Source: Drosophila miranda
Lineage: Eukaryota; Arthropoda; Insecta; Diptera; Drosophilidae
Reading direction: 5' to 3'
DNA: 64,000 bases
NCBI RefSeq assembly: GCF_003369915.1
Contig: NC_046674.1
Coordinates: 22,137,657 to 22,201,656 of the forward strand
In this document: positions 1-14,200 of the stretch, piece after piece
Layout of the letters: every line of letters begins with the position of its first letter
Numbering within the stretch: position 1 is the first letter of the stretch
The notes under the pieces: generated by a model
Database searches by the model: none
What the model saw: the letters and a program-made list of their open reading frames with translations, nothing else
What the model was told of the DNA's origin: nothing
Position numbers and translations under genes: made by a program

Positions 1-3000
1 ATTCCGTACCGTGTATACAATGCCGTGTCCCTTCTGATTGGACTGCAAGTCCCAAGGGGGACGCCGATGCAGGAAAAGGAATTTGATTGACAATACAATG
101 ATTTGCCTGTAATTGCTGTACGCCGAATGATATAGAATTGATAAGGACGTAGTTCCCAAGGGATGTAGGTTGCTGGTTGAGTTTGGGTTTCCAAAAAGGC
201 ATAGAAAAATGTTCTCGAGGAGGGAATAGTTGGGTCTGCAACCTTCCAACTTGTGTTCAAGTTCAGTGTCCTGATCGTATTTGTATATGAAATGGATGGT
301 ATTCTGTCCACATCCGCACTTAATCTTCATACACGAATCACTAAATCATCTCATTTTCTCCGTAATGGTTGGGTATTAGGGCAAGATAAATTGGCAAGAG
401 TAAACAGCTTTGAGGTGAGTGGTGCAGGAGCGAGTAATTTTTGTCTACTAACAGATATTGAATTATTAATGACGTCGGGCTTGATTGATACAATGTAGCT
501 GAAGATTGTGGCGATTACCTGAAATAACAACACTTTTGCTAATGAATTCACACTTAAACTAGTAGAATTTCTTAATTTCGTTTGATGGAAAACTGTTCTC
601 CTATTATGAGATACTGATTACGTTGAATGTATTTACATTTTTCATCCGCGGGGAATGCCAGAAAAGAGAATTTATGATTCCATTCCCGATTCATTCCCGG
701 CAACGCTTCAATCGCTCTGGTTTAAAGCCTCTCCAAAGCACCAAGAGCCACCAGACACCAGGCAGGCACTTCAAACAAACAGATGTCCAAATAAAGTATG
801 TAGTTTGGAGGGGAAAACGGAGGGAAAGATGCCAAAGAGGCTAGCAGAGCCCGGCAGAGCCCAACAGAGGACAGGCAGGCCTCGAGTGCCGGCAACAGGA
901 GCCGGCATTGGCCCACGTCTGAGCAACATAAAAAATGTGTTCAAATACTTTAGAAAATGAACATCGCCGTACGCCAGAATGCCAATGCCAATGAGAGTCA
1001 GGGAAAAGCCCCGGAGTGGCAGCCATAGCTATAGGCACCAGCATCGGCACAAACACAGGAGAAAGTGAACGAAAATCATAGCTGCTGCAAAGCGAAAAGC
1101 CTCTCCGCTCTTGGGGCGACAGTTTCAATTGGACTCAGCCACCGCCAAAGCCGCAGTAGCCGAGAGCCGGACCCTAAAGCTGGCTGAAAATCAATTTGTT
1201 CGACATTTTTTCCGGCATCGTGCACAGTGGATCGAAGCATTGAACGCAATGAAGTGTAGGGAATACGAGTGGTAGGAAACAATAAATGACAGAAAGGTTT
1301 TCACAAAAATGCCAACTTGTATATTAAGATTTGTATCGTGTGTGGAGGCCTCAACTTTCTTATTGGAATTCTATTGGAAAACTTAATTTTCGCAATGCAA
1401 AATTTTGATTTGGGTCAATGGACTTTACTGTCAGTTATCAGCCTTCTCATCTTCCCCCCGTCACATACTCGTACTCGTAGCAGTGAGTGCCTCTGCGTGT
1501 GCCCCTGCCCTTGGCCGTGCCTAAGGCCTGGTCCAATCTGGGATAGGGATTTGGGTCTTGGCCGCCAGCGCCACCGTTGCTGTTGCTCCTGCTGCTGCCC
1601 ATAAACTCCATTATTTATGCGGCACACTCTAGCAGCACATTAGTCGCTGGCACGTGTAGGACGTGGACGAGTGCCAATATTGGGGAGCGCTTGTTTATTT
1701 TTACTGGGCGGCTGTGTGTAATCAGCGGGGCATCCGAAGCTAATGATGGCCGGGGATGCTGATGCCGATGCCAGGAAGAGGCTCTTCTCTCTTGGTGTCA
1801 CCTGCTACTCTAGCCGCAGCCCCAGCCCCAGCCCCAGTCCCACTTTTAAGTTTGAAGTAACCGCACTGTATCCATGCGACACGACATTCATTTTTACGTT
1901 TTCGACCTTTATTGTGTCGAGTTTTGGGACAGAGATATTTTACATACAGCTTGAACGATTGCGCAACAGTGGCGAACTTTTGCCAGTCGGAAGACACTCG
2001 GTCCTCGGTTCCATCCCTACATGCCATGCATACATGTACGCAGCGGTTTCCTGGCTCACATGTAGCAACCATCCCGGCATACCAGCATCCCAGCAACCGA
2101 GTCAAGTGCTGTGACAATATTGCGCAGAATGAAGATAAATCACAAGAAAAGCAGGAAGCCGTAGTCCCAAGCCCTAATTTTATGTACCAAATTATGCATT
2201 TGGCGGGGATTACAAAACGAAACTGGGAGCACGGTATGACGGTCCCGGATCGGTCTTAAAATTGAGAACGGAGCAGATACCGCACGGGTTCCTTTCCAGA
2301 GGCACACGTGCATGATAGTTAATACGAGTTTTTTTTATAATTCAATTATACTCTGCGTTTGTTGAAAAGTTAGTCTTTTCTCAGACTTTTTGGTTGCTCG
2401 GGGCCCAATAACGGTGCGCAGAACTCCTTGAAACGCGTGCCGGCATGGGTGATTTTCAATTGTTATTCCATGCCAAAATAGGCGGTGATTAATCTGCCAG
2501 TTTGGATGAAATGATCCTCTGCAATTTGTAATTTGTAATTTCTTTTGCTCAAAATGCATCAATTTAGTGTAGTTCTGACTGTCTGCTTAAGATTTAATGT
2601 GTCATGCAATACAATTACCTTGCTTGATCATTCCAGTGCCCGAGCTAAAAGGGGAATGTTTCTTTCTTTCTGCAATTTTTTTAAAATATATTCATTTCGA
2701 TAGCAAGCACCAAGTGCTCGTTGTGCATAAATCACTTTATGCGATACGCCTGCCACCTTTTTTACAATATCGCTCTAGACACATAATGTAAATTTATTTA
2801 GTCATCAGTTGTCAAAGATACACGGTGCTCCTGCTCGGGCTCGTATGCTCATCTGTTCATTGGATGAGATCGTGAAATGCCTTCAAACAACATCAACATT
2901 GACAGCTTCAACGGCCAGTGCTGGCAACGATTTCCGCATCCTGCGTAAGTGTCTAGGAAACAATGCCAGGCGGTGGTTCGAAAAACCGAAAATAAGCGGA

Positions 3001-5100
3001 CTCCGGGCGGGTGGAGATGCGGCACATTAGCTGAAATTGTTGCTGGTTCATCACACGTGACTGCGCTGCCACTCTTGGCGTCATTTGTCATGCGGCTCGT
3101 GGTTTTTGCTTCCTGTCTCCCATCTCCTACATACGTACCCTGTGGCATGTGCACATCTTGCTCTGGTTCTCATCGCCGAAAATGAATTTTTTTCCTATTT
3201 AGCGTCGTCTCCCCCCCAGCCCAATCTGGTTTGTTCTATGCGGGCTCTCTGTGGTAGTTGCTGTCTGGCATTCAAATCGATAATGAGAGGTAACAAAGCC
3301 ATTCTTTCTATTCTCAAAACCTCGCGATAGCACAAAAAAAAACGACACACACGAGGGAGTGGGATCTGTTTCCATTCTGTTCTAATTTTCACTCATTAAT
3401 GGGTCTTTTAGGGTGGGGGGGTTGGTGCGTCAGTTGCCCAACCTTCGTTGAGCAGCATACAGCTTTCTTGCAGCCACGTCTCCGCGGTTACCAAACTGTT
3501 GCATTATCAGCCTTAACACTGCATACTTCATATGCTCTATGAAAAATTTTCGAATTGAGGAATGAAAATTTATGATGTATGATGAGGCCAGTGCAATAGT
3601 GCGCTGGCCTTGGGGAAGGATTACAAAACAACAACAACCGCACAACGGCAGCACTGGTGGGTCCTCAGCCGTAATGAGTTTACTCTGGCTAATATGATTT
3701 TCCGGAGCTTCCAAAATTGCAAACTTCAAAATAATTGGATTAAATTAGGAAATGAGGAAATATGAGCGCAAAAGTTGGACATGTTTTCTGTTAGCAACAA
3801 TTTGTTACATTTTTACTCACACACTGCCGCTTTCAGGTGGAATAAAAAGAACATTTATCTCTTCCATTATATTTTTGTATTATAATATTCAATAAAAAAA
3901 GTGGTATTTTTTGTAGAAAAATTTAATTTTTTAACTATTTTTTTGGGGTATTTTAAAACCTTTAATTAACTTTATGTTTTTCAAACTCTATTAATTCCAA
4001 GGCTACATATTTTACGGAGCATTTTAAATTAGAACGTACATGTGCACCGGCAACAAAGTCAAAATTTCACAATATATTTTGACATCTAGACATCGCAGCA
4101 CCATGTACCCGTGTACCCAACAATGTTGAAAAGTTTCCATTCAAATACAGTTTGTTTCATTAAAATATCTCTTTTCGTTCAGAAGCTATTAATGAAGCAA
4201 CCTAAGATGTGCGACGGCACACTCTGCGTATTAGCAATGTCTGCAAGGTTTTCATACGCCAAAGTTGCCAAAGGTTTTATGAATGAATATGCACGCAACA
4301 CGTTCGCGGCCGGGCCGAACATGTTCGAGCTGGCTTCAAACCAACGCCACTTGGGGCCTGAAAAACTTGGAGATTTCTTTGGCGCTCGCCAGATATCATT
4401 TGTCAGAACTCGACGCGCGGCAACGGTTGAAAGAGCGCTTTGTGGAGACACAGCTTGGAGCAGGATTCTAGAGAACGAACTCTCTGTTACAGCTAGCTCT
4501 TGGAATAACAAGTGGAAGTGAAATAAACGAGTGAAAAGATAGAGTAGAAAACCTTAAGCAAAAATTAGTATTTTTTTTGTTAATTTTATGTGAACGCATT
4601 TAATTGGTATAAATATTAAGATATCTGTATAAAGATATAAACAGAAAAATATCAAGTTCTGCAAGCAACGAAGTCAATAAAAAAAATCTAAAAATCTAAC
4701 AAGTTACCAAGGCAAGTTTTTGTACCTAGATACAGATGTTCCAAATCATATGATCTTAAAATAAAATACAGTAACACAATAATCTTTGAAAGACTGTGAA
4801 AGCTGTTTCGAATCGGTGTGTTCATTTGATCGACATGTACGAATATTCCCATTTTGTTTGTTTTTGTTTTGTGTCTATTGAATCCAGAGTATTAATCAAA
4901 TTGGCATCGCAGCTACATATGTGGCATGAGGCAAACAGTGAATAGCGCTCATATTAAGATACGGATACTTGCGAGTAAAGAAGCCCATTGGGATAGATAC
5001 ATGCGGCGATAGACAGCCAGAGATCGAGATCTGGCAGGGGTGCAGCTGCCGAAATTTTAATGACATGATAATATTTAACCTGAAAATACCAGCTGTTGTG
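1..5100. other. Intergenic DNA, no gene recognised
   Basis: No open frame here has convincing coding character. The longest frames (for example 4111-4521 and the two opposing frames near 1740-2117) overlap on both strands and resemble no family I know. The stretch from about 3850 to 4100 is very AT-rich. It may hold regulatory DNA of CrzR or of a gene to the left. Confidence 0.5.
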
Positions 5101-5104
5101 GCTT

Positions 5105-5138
5105 TCAGTGCTTCAGTGTTTAGAGAAGCGGGCGGTCC
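5105..5138 (+). promoter_or_regulatory. Candidate Inr+DPE core promoter (CrzR leader)
   Basis: TTTCAGTGC gives an initiator-like TCAGTG with A at 5107 as +1. GGTCC lies exactly at +28 to +32 (5134-5138), matching the downstream promoter element RGWYV. The Inr departs from TCAKTY at its last base. A donor-like GTGAGT follows near 5215. This could be the start of a CrzR leader exon that joins the acceptor at 8018, but no transcript evidence is available. Confidence 0.35.
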
Positions 5139-8018
5139 AGCTGTGTAAATAGCCGCAGTTTCGGCTTAGACAAAACCCAAAGGTTCCCAATACATAAACG
5201 TGAATGTGAATGTGAGTACAAATAAGAACACGAACGAACGCCAGCCCCAATAGCCAAATACCCGAATATTACCCAAAAACCCGGCTAATATCAGAGCAAG
5301 TGGAAAGTGTTGTGCTGTGTTGTATTGTATTGTATTGTGTCAAAGTGTTGTTACCTGCCTGCTTGCCCCCCAATTCAACCTACCACCAGGCAGTTCGTCC
5401 CTACAACGGACGCCCTCTGGACACTGTTTCCGTGGAAAACATGGAGCTCGAGTCCGTCTTTTAGCTGTGAGTGGGTTGAGGCACTGCCATCTTCCTGCCA
5501 TCAGGGCAGCTCCTTATGAACCTGCCAACTAATTACAAAGTAGCGCAGCGCCAATATTTATAATAACAAACAGCCTTACAAATAAATTCCTTGGATTTCC
5601 TGACGAATGGGGAAAGTTTCCTGGAACTTGGAAAGCTGTGAAAACTAAAAGCAAATTGCACTTGAAATTTTTGGCACTTGTAAAAACTTTTCCTCGTTAC
5701 AAGAGTAATAACCGAAAGCGACCCAACATTCAAAGTACTAAACACAACAACAAGAATCCTTATTAAGACAGCCCTGTGGCACATAATATTTGCAGTCAGC
5801 ATTAACATCAAAAATTAACAATTCAAATAATATCTCTTGAAAGAGCAAGTAGTAATGGCCTAAAGATACTGCTAAAGATACTTTTGCCTGCAACAATAAG
5901 ACAATTGGATTGTTGCTATCATCCTGACAAACAGTTCCCCATCGACATCAAATAGATGGGGGGTTGTGGGTTACGAGTTGGCTGGCGATTATACAGAGGC
6001 CAATTGCGCATATTCGAGTGCAGGAACATCCTTGTCTGTCCTTTATGTGTTAACATTTCTATCTGGTGGCATTTGGTATTTGAATATTCTATTGTTTTGT
6101 TCCGGCGAAGCAGTGCATCCATTCATCCGATGCCTTTTCAGTGCATATCAATTAGAGATTGATGTGGCATTGACATATTGCTAGTACACAGTATTTAAAT
6201 GAATAATAAATAAACAAAGAAAGTAAAATGGCCTGCATTCTGATTCTGGTTCCAAACAAGTGAACCTTAGAAAGCAATTGGCGTTGCTGTCAGAATGAAT
6301 TCCTGCCACACATGCAAATTGCTCGATATTGAAACAAATAAATTCAATAGGAAATATTTATGTATAAAGAGTTCATTCAACTGGAACTCAATTCAATTGT
6401 AGAGTCGCTCTCTACCAACGCATGTTAAATGATCGCATCCAATATTTCGAAAATGAATTGAGGATTGAAGATGGAATCGCCTTGATCTTTGTCGGAAAAG
6501 CGTCAAGTGTCAGTCTGATTACATGCACATACATACATATTTGCACTATGTCGATTCCGAAAAACAAGCGTCTAGACGGTTTGGACAGGGATTACTCCGG
6601 GTTGTGTGTGTGTTGTGTGCGGCAGGAATGCAAATCAATCAAAAATCGTGAGCGAAATTTGCTGAAAAGTTCACGCCAAAGTTCTCTCAACATCTTGGCT
6701 GTCGCCACACACGGATTATTGCTCAGATATCCCATATCCCATTTACGGGGAGCAGATGTGCCAAAGCCCGTCCCGGCCCGGCCACTGGCCCCGGCCGCCC
6801 ACCGATCCATCAAATGCGCATTTGTATATTAATCGCGTTGATTAAACGCCCTCTGAGCGGGTGACGAGCGACGAGGTGTGGAACTCTCGGAGGCAGAGAG
6901 ACAACTCTCGTTGACCCAGAGGAGAACGAACAGGCCATTAGTCGATAGTCGATACAGCCAGCTCCCAGTGCTCTCAGCTGCAGCGGGCTTATGCGGTTAA
7001 TTTGCGATAAAGTGCAATTATCATGTACAATAGTTAGCAGGTTCCAGTTTTGAAATGAAATGCTTCACACAACCAATTACTCTCGATCTCGTTTGCTGGG
7101 CTCTTGGGCACTCACCAACCGATTGCCTTCAATTGATGTGTATCAATTTAGGAGGAGGAATACTTGCTTGAATGTTGCTTGGTCCGTTGCCTGCCGTTTG
7201 CTGCCGCGGGCGTTGACAATGCCGCGGACACGCGCTTTTCTGCTGCTCGAGTGCCTTGAATTGGGTTTATTGTTTTCGCGTTAGGCAGAAAGCAACGAAC
7301 GCAATAACAAAGCCCCAGCCAAGCGGCCAATTTAATTTATGTTCATAAATTAATTTGGAAAATGAAATTTTATGGAATTTCACTTTGAACCCCCCACTGC
7401 ATAACGACGCTCGATGTTCCGGAAAGCCGGACCAAAGTCGACTACGACAACATCAGCCACGGAACAGACAATCGCAGCGGAATCTATTAAAGTTAATTCG
7501 CAGCACTGCAGCGCTGCAGCTCGCTCTGATCCGGAGAACTTAATAGCCCAAGGCAGCCAGCCCCCGGCGAGGGCATGGCTCTATCTCTAATTACGATTCG
7601 ATAATTGCGTCTGATAATTGCCGACCCCGTCGTTGACCCCAACGACATGTGATTTCCACGGCGCTGCAGCGTTTGAAATCGTATCCGCAGTCCGCAAAGT
7701 GTTCACCTGAGTTCAAGGTCGGGTCAGCAGCGAGAGCTGCTATTCCCGTGAGACTAAATGCAGCCCGACTGTCCCGTCTGTCGGCCTCTCATTGGGGGAC
7801 GCAAATTTCAGCAAATTCCATTTAACTCTTCAAAGAAATTCCCCCAATATTGTTGCCAACGATTTTACAAGCAAAAAAACCATAAGCTTTATGTACAAAC
7901 AGATTAAAGGCCATGAAATGGCACTAATTAATTTGCAATACATGTGATGAAATTATACATTCTATTTATATGACTTTCCATGACATCTTTTTGTTTTCTA
8001 TAAAATATGTATTTGCAG

Positions 8019-8200
8019 ATTTAATTCAATTTTCCGAGAAAGTATGCTCTTTTCACAACTCATTCAGAGTATAACGAAGTAAAGATGCTTACACTGCGTC
8101 CTGTACGGACCATCGCCTGCCCTTGAACCACCGACATTCGCCAGCGCCAGCGCCAGCGAAAAAACCAAATTGAGAACCAAATTAAGCCGTCCCCGGAGTC
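8019..8200 (+). other. Candidate CrzR 5' UTR exon portion
   Basis: A pyrimidine-rich run ends in TATTTGCAG at 8018, a good acceptor 182 nt before the CrzR start codon. The stretch to 8200 contains upstream ATGs (near 8044 and 8085) and a short CCAGCG repeat before the start. Whether the leader is spliced here or transcription starts locally cannot be settled from sequence alone. Confidence 0.4.
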
Positions 8201-11200
8201 ATGGAGATCGATTGGGGCACGGATGCCCGTCTGCCCATTCCCTCCGATGCCGCCAGCGGTGCCGAAAACGATCTGGCAAGCAATTGGTCGACTCTATCGA
8301 ACTTCACACGCCTCTTTAACGCCGCCGCCCCCGACCTTGTCAACTACACGCTCAACATGCTCGACTTGAGTGTGTCCATGGCCACGGAGGTCGCTAATGT
8401 GAGCGTCTCTTCCACCACGCCAGTGCCCGCCTACGCCATCACGAACAGCTCCTCGATGGCCCACACCGACGGCCTACACGAGTCAGGCTCCCCGATGGCG
8501 GAGCAGGTGCCGGAGCACATGATGGACCATGCGCCGCAGCTGTCTCGTTCGGGACTGCTGAAGGTCTACGTTCTGGCGGTGATGGCGCTCTTTTCGCTTC
8601 TCGGCAACCTGCTGACCATCTGGAATATCTACAAGACGCGCATCTCGCGTCGCAACTCCCGGCACACGTGGAGCGCCATCTACTCGCTGATGTTCCACCT
8701 GTCGATCGCCGACGTCCTGGTCACCTGGTTCTGCATCATCGGCGAGGCCGCCTGGTGCTACACGGTCCAGTGGCTGGCCAACGAGCTCACCTGCAAGCTG
8801 GTGAAGCTCTTCCAGATGTTCAGTCTTTACCTGTCCACGTACGTTCTCGTCCTCATCGGCGTGGACCGTTGGATTGCAGTCAAGTACCCCATGAAGTCAC
8901 TCAACATGGCCAAACGTTGTCATCGCCTGCTCGGGGGCACATACATCCTCTCGCTGGTGCTCAGCCTGCCACAGGTAAGTGCTGTCCCTTCAATTCCATT
9001 CATACTCGTACCAGCGAGACGTGCTACGTATGCACTCACGCTAATATCCTTCTTCTGTCTGTCAGAAATGGCTCAAAAAATGGTTGAAATGTTTGAGAAC
9101 TGTCTTAAGTAATCTGTGCCGTTATAGTATCTTGTGGGGGTGGGCGTTCCATTAGGATAAGTTGCGGATTTAGCGTACCGCATACCTCCGACAGCCTTCT
9201 GATGAAGTTGAAGTAATATGTTTACTTTATAACACGCATACGCCCCGTGGCAAGGCTCAAATAGTCTTGAGTAGGCGCCAGAATGTGTGCAGACATTAAA
9301 AATGATTGCCTTCGTCGTCTCCTTCCGCCTTCTCTTTCCCCCCCTATAAGTGTGCACTAAATGTGGCTTTGAGCGGTGACACGCCCACACACGTGCTCGT
9401 CGCGGGGACAGTCTGCCTTTGCTGCCAATCGAAGAACGGGGGTAGCTGGGGGTCGCTGAGGGTCGGCAAGCCGTCAGCGCAAAGGGTTTATACCATTTTT
9501 ACCCAAACAAAAAACTGCTGGCATTATTCATATTCTCCTTTCTCATTGTGCGAGGGCGCCCTTTGACGACGCCCTTCCACACGAAGATGGCCTGAGATAT
9601 ATTCCTTTCTCTGGCAGCTGGACGATAAGCCCGACAGGGACTGCATTAATAGCTTGTTCTCGGATTGCCCTTCTCTCATTGATTGCATAATGTGCGCCGC
9701 GGGTATGTATTGTGTCGCCCGATAACATACATATAACAAATCCAGCTCTGTTGCCTGCCCCTGATTTATGGACCGTGGAACGAGCTGCTTGCCCACAGTC
9801 CATCTATCAGTGTGGCTCGAGAGTAGTATGTTTGGGTGCTCAACAGTAGAAATACGCGCAGTCAGATAAGCAATTAATCTGTAAGGATTTTCGGAAATGT
9901 TGCCATGGAGCGAGGAACTAATTAAGTTCGATTGAAATCCAATTCGAAGGAAATACAAACGGACGGAAAGACCCAGTGTATGATGTTTATCCCATTCTTG
10001 TTATGCAGGTGCGGCACTTCCCAGTAATCTATGTGTGCTGGCCTAAGCGGGAGCTGCATTTAATTAGGGGACTCCCTAGTACACGCACATGCGCGTGCAG
10101 GCCCAGGTTATGTGGGAATGGACCAATACATGATTCCCGCCTGCGGTTCTGCTATCTTTTATCAGTGTAAAATATTGCCTCGAATGGAAATTGCGGGCCT
10201 ACAGCCACTAGGAGGCAGGATTATGCCACAGTATTACTGTGTTTGTGTGGGTGTGTATACCAGGGTATACGGGTATGTATACTCGTCGTATGAGTGATTT
10301 GTGCGTGTGGGCGTGCCTGCCTGCTGTGCGTGCCGGCTTGTCAAAGTGTCTGACTTGTTTAAATGCCGCAAAAAATGTTAAGTCTAATTACATTTTTATG
10401 TTATCCACCTACTCATTCCACCCCAAGGGCGTTCCAGAGAGGCATTAAGCCGCTTTTTTGGCAGCTTTTGGAGTAGAGGGCTCCGCCGGCGGTCGTCAGT
10501 AGCCCGAGTCATTGTTTTCGACTCTTTCGCTCTCTCTCCCTCTCTTTCTCCCTGACTCCCTGACATGTCACGACCCTATGTCTCAGGCGACTGACTCTCG
10601 GAGCGCTCCGAACAAGTTAATCTCAAATATTAATTACGGTGTTTTCTGGAGCTCATGGGGCGGCTCTGCTATTTCTGGATCGCACCCCGATATAGTGACA
10701 TAATTATAAGGCCACTGTCACCCAATTAAAAGAAACTTTGCAATCATTATGTCTCATTTTATGGTGCACTTTCGCTGGGAGCCGGCGCCTGAGCAAACTT
10801 TTTTCATTTCGTTTTATTGAACACGCCACATAAAATTTATGCGCCAAACAGACGTGACGGCCGAAAAACACCCAGCGTCCAAATGGAATTGCTTTAAATA
10901 ATTTTCCGGACACCTCTCCACTGCCACACACGTTCTGTCACCCATCCGAGGTGTCACCCACACATGTTGATAAGCAATCACACCGAATTCAATATGAGAC
11001 GCACCGCTGAACTCGTTTCCTCAAAAAAACCAACATGAAAACTTCCTTGACTGTCAATAAACAACAAATGCTGAAAAATAAATTCGCGTATTGGTTTCCC
11101 CCCAATGCACATTCCACAAAAAATGGTCGATACGAAAGATACGAACGATACGGAGTTCGCACAGCGACCACAAAAGAATGCTGACAGTGTGGAGTTCTTT

Positions 11201-14200
11201 CGGAACATCTGTGAGAGAAGCACACTACTGCCTTCTAACTTTGAGATTTCAGCGCAGCTGTGATTGTACGACTCACCACGATTATTCGAGTGGCTTGATA
11301 CTCGTTCGATTTTGGATAACCGCTTGGGTGACGTATGCGACGCGTGGGTGAAGTCAAGATGCGGCCTTCTGCCTTTGATATTCTACTCGTATATACGAAA
11401 ATAATATTTTCATTACCCTTGTGGCAAAACAAGTTCCTGGAATAAGTCTCTGTCCGTGCCGCAATAAATGTCAGGCCTCTCATTTTCGCCGGAATATTTT
11501 GTTGCCTACTTATTTGGTGGTCTCCATAATAGACTGCATAGTTGACATAGGGTACCTGCACAGAATTATAAATAAATTCAAACGAAGTGGATAGGGAAAT
11601 GAATATGGCTCATGAAAAATTAAATTTCATGATTTAAAACAATTTTTAAATTTGTAAATATATAAATTGTAAATATATAATTGTTGTAAAACCAAATCAA
11701 CAACCACAAAGAACTGAATCAAATAATCAATCAAATGTGTTTGTGCATTGGCTTACAGAAAGATATTGCACATACTTCCTGTCACTCTTCTGGATTAAAG
11801 ACTTGGACTGTCCAAGTATCGTATCGATCCATATCTCTTAAACCCATTTTGAGCACCGCTCTGTTCGCTCTGTCCGGCTGCTTTAGTCGAGTCAATGGCT
11901 CGGAAGTTATAAATGTGCGAAATTAATAAAAAAAATCAACCATTATACGATTATGCGCTTTCTTTCGCCTAGTCCTAGCTCTAGTCCCCAAGTGTCTTAG
12001 GTCTTATGTCTTATATAGTTTTACTGCACCGCTTAGTGGTGCGTGGCAAGTTTCACCATTTGGGTCAGCTGCTGGCACAGCAGCAACAGCAGGCGACAAC
12101 CGGCAACGGTTGAGCGGCGTCAAGAAACCCATAAACTGTGCAAATAAAATGCGTCTTAGCGTATTGGCTAAGCGCCGACCCATCTGTCCCCAGGAGTCCA
12201 CCCAGTAAGTCTCGACTTCCGTTTTATCAGCGTTGGCCAGACTTGAAACGACCAGTGCATTGGATCCTGTGCGTATCCAGAGGCAGAGACATCGTCTTTT
12301 TTCTAAGACACAGGTGGGCTCTTATGAGGGTTAATAATGGAATGCGGTGTGTGCCATTCGAACTCGAACTTGAGCTGCCAAAAGCATGGAAGTGTGCCTT
12401 CAATTACAGGCCCATTCACGTCCAACAATGGGAAAACCCGAGGGAGTCTAGGAAGGCATCAAAATGTGCTGGCATTCGCAAATTCACAAATGAAAGCAGC
12501 ACAGCTTCTTCAGTCAGCAATTTTTAACTTTGGCTTAGCTGAGGCCTGGCAGCCTTCGCCTCCGCCTTCGCCTCCGCCTCCGCCTCCACCTCCACCTCCA
12601 CCTCCACCTCCGTCTCCTGGCCTCCATATTGGCCAACGTGGGAAAAAGGTTAAGCAAACACTTATATGTCCGTCTCGCATCCACACAACTCATTTCGCCG
12701 CTTCTACTCATTGATAAGTAACCAGTGCATAATTTCTTTCTCACTCAAGTTCTTCATATTCCACGTGGCGCGAGGTCCCTTCGTGGAGGAGTTCTACCAG
12801 TGTGTCACCCATGGCTTCTACACGGCAGACTGGCAGGAGCAGATGTATGCCACCTTCACCCTGGTCTTCACCTTTCTACTGCCGCTGTGCATACTGTTTG
12901 GAACGTACATGTCGACCTTCCGCACAATATCAAGTAAGTTTCGGACAGCTCGCATAAGTATCCTACTGATTTCCTCTCTCTGGTGCGCCCCAACCAGGCA
13001 GCGAGAAGATGTTCCAGGGCTCCAAGCTGGCTAACTACTCCACGAACAAGCTTCCCACCCAGACGAATCGGCAGCGGCTAATACACAAGGCGAAAATGAA
13101 GTCGCTGCGCATCTCCGTGGTGATCATCATAGCGTTCCTCATCTGCTGGACGCCCTACTACGTGATGATGATTATGTTCATGTTCCTGAATCCCGACAAA
13201 AGGGTGAGTACAACGTAGGCGTCGCTTCCCTTTCAAAGGAGCGCCATTTCAATGGGGTCCAAGGGCACTTCAGAAATTTCCGGCTGCTGACTGACTGACA
13301 GGCCGAAAAAACGATTTTTAGTATCGGCTGATTTCGATGGCACATCAATCAGAAGTCGATTTGTCAGTTTGTTTCACTTCAACCCGAGCCGCGCCATCAG
13401 CATCCACAGGCCCCAAAGGCTTCCAGCCTTTTCTTGTCTTGTCTAATATTACGGCTTGTGGCGGTTGTAAAGCACGAAGGAGCCAGCCCCGACCCCGACA
13501 CGCCCAAGTCGCAGATGCTAGATCCTATTCAGGCAATCTTTCCATTCTTTCACCACCTGCTCGAAGGGGCGGGCCATAGCACATAAAAATGATTTCTAAT
13601 GCTCAATTTTTAATTAATCGTGCGGCCCCCGGACCCGGACCGGCGTGTCATTAATTTTCCTTAACGGTTACGAAGGACAACTTTGATGACTCCCTGTGAT
13701 TGCCCGTAAAGCGTGTACCAGAGGTACAGGGTTATGGCTACCTTTCCACAGTCTTGGGCTGCCACCGCCTGTGTGCCCTATAAAACTTAAACCATTTAAT
13801 ATCAAAGAGGGGACTGACTAATCCTTTTATTGAGCATTCGCATGCACTCGACTGTGACCACTCCGAGCACTTGTACCTGTGATAAGCGCCGTTAGATTTC
13901 ACCAATGTCCATATATAAAGGGCACAGTCGGAGGTAGCTAAGACGGTCCGGTCCAACAGCCCAAGTGCCCCAACAAGCCGGCATTGTTTAGGGTCACAGG
14001 GAAGAGACCACAATCGTCCGCCTGCCTACCAGACCCATCCAGACATACACAATCCCGACAAAAGGACTGCAAAGAAAATTAATTTGAATTTTCCCATTTG
14101 TTTGCAGCTGGGCGACGATCTGCAGGACGCCATCTTCTTTTTCGGAATGTCCAACAGCCTCGTCAACCCTCTCATCTACGGGGCCTTTCATCTGTGTCCG

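Noticed and set aside
4111..4521. 136-codon plus-strand open frame, opposite a 110-codon minus frame
   Set aside because: No family resemblance, both strands open over the same stretch, and no splice or promoter context.
12337..12714. Proline-rich frame before CrzR exon 2
   Set aside because: It is produced by the CCTCCG hexamer repeat inside CrzR intron 1, and the receptor reading frame skips it cleanly.
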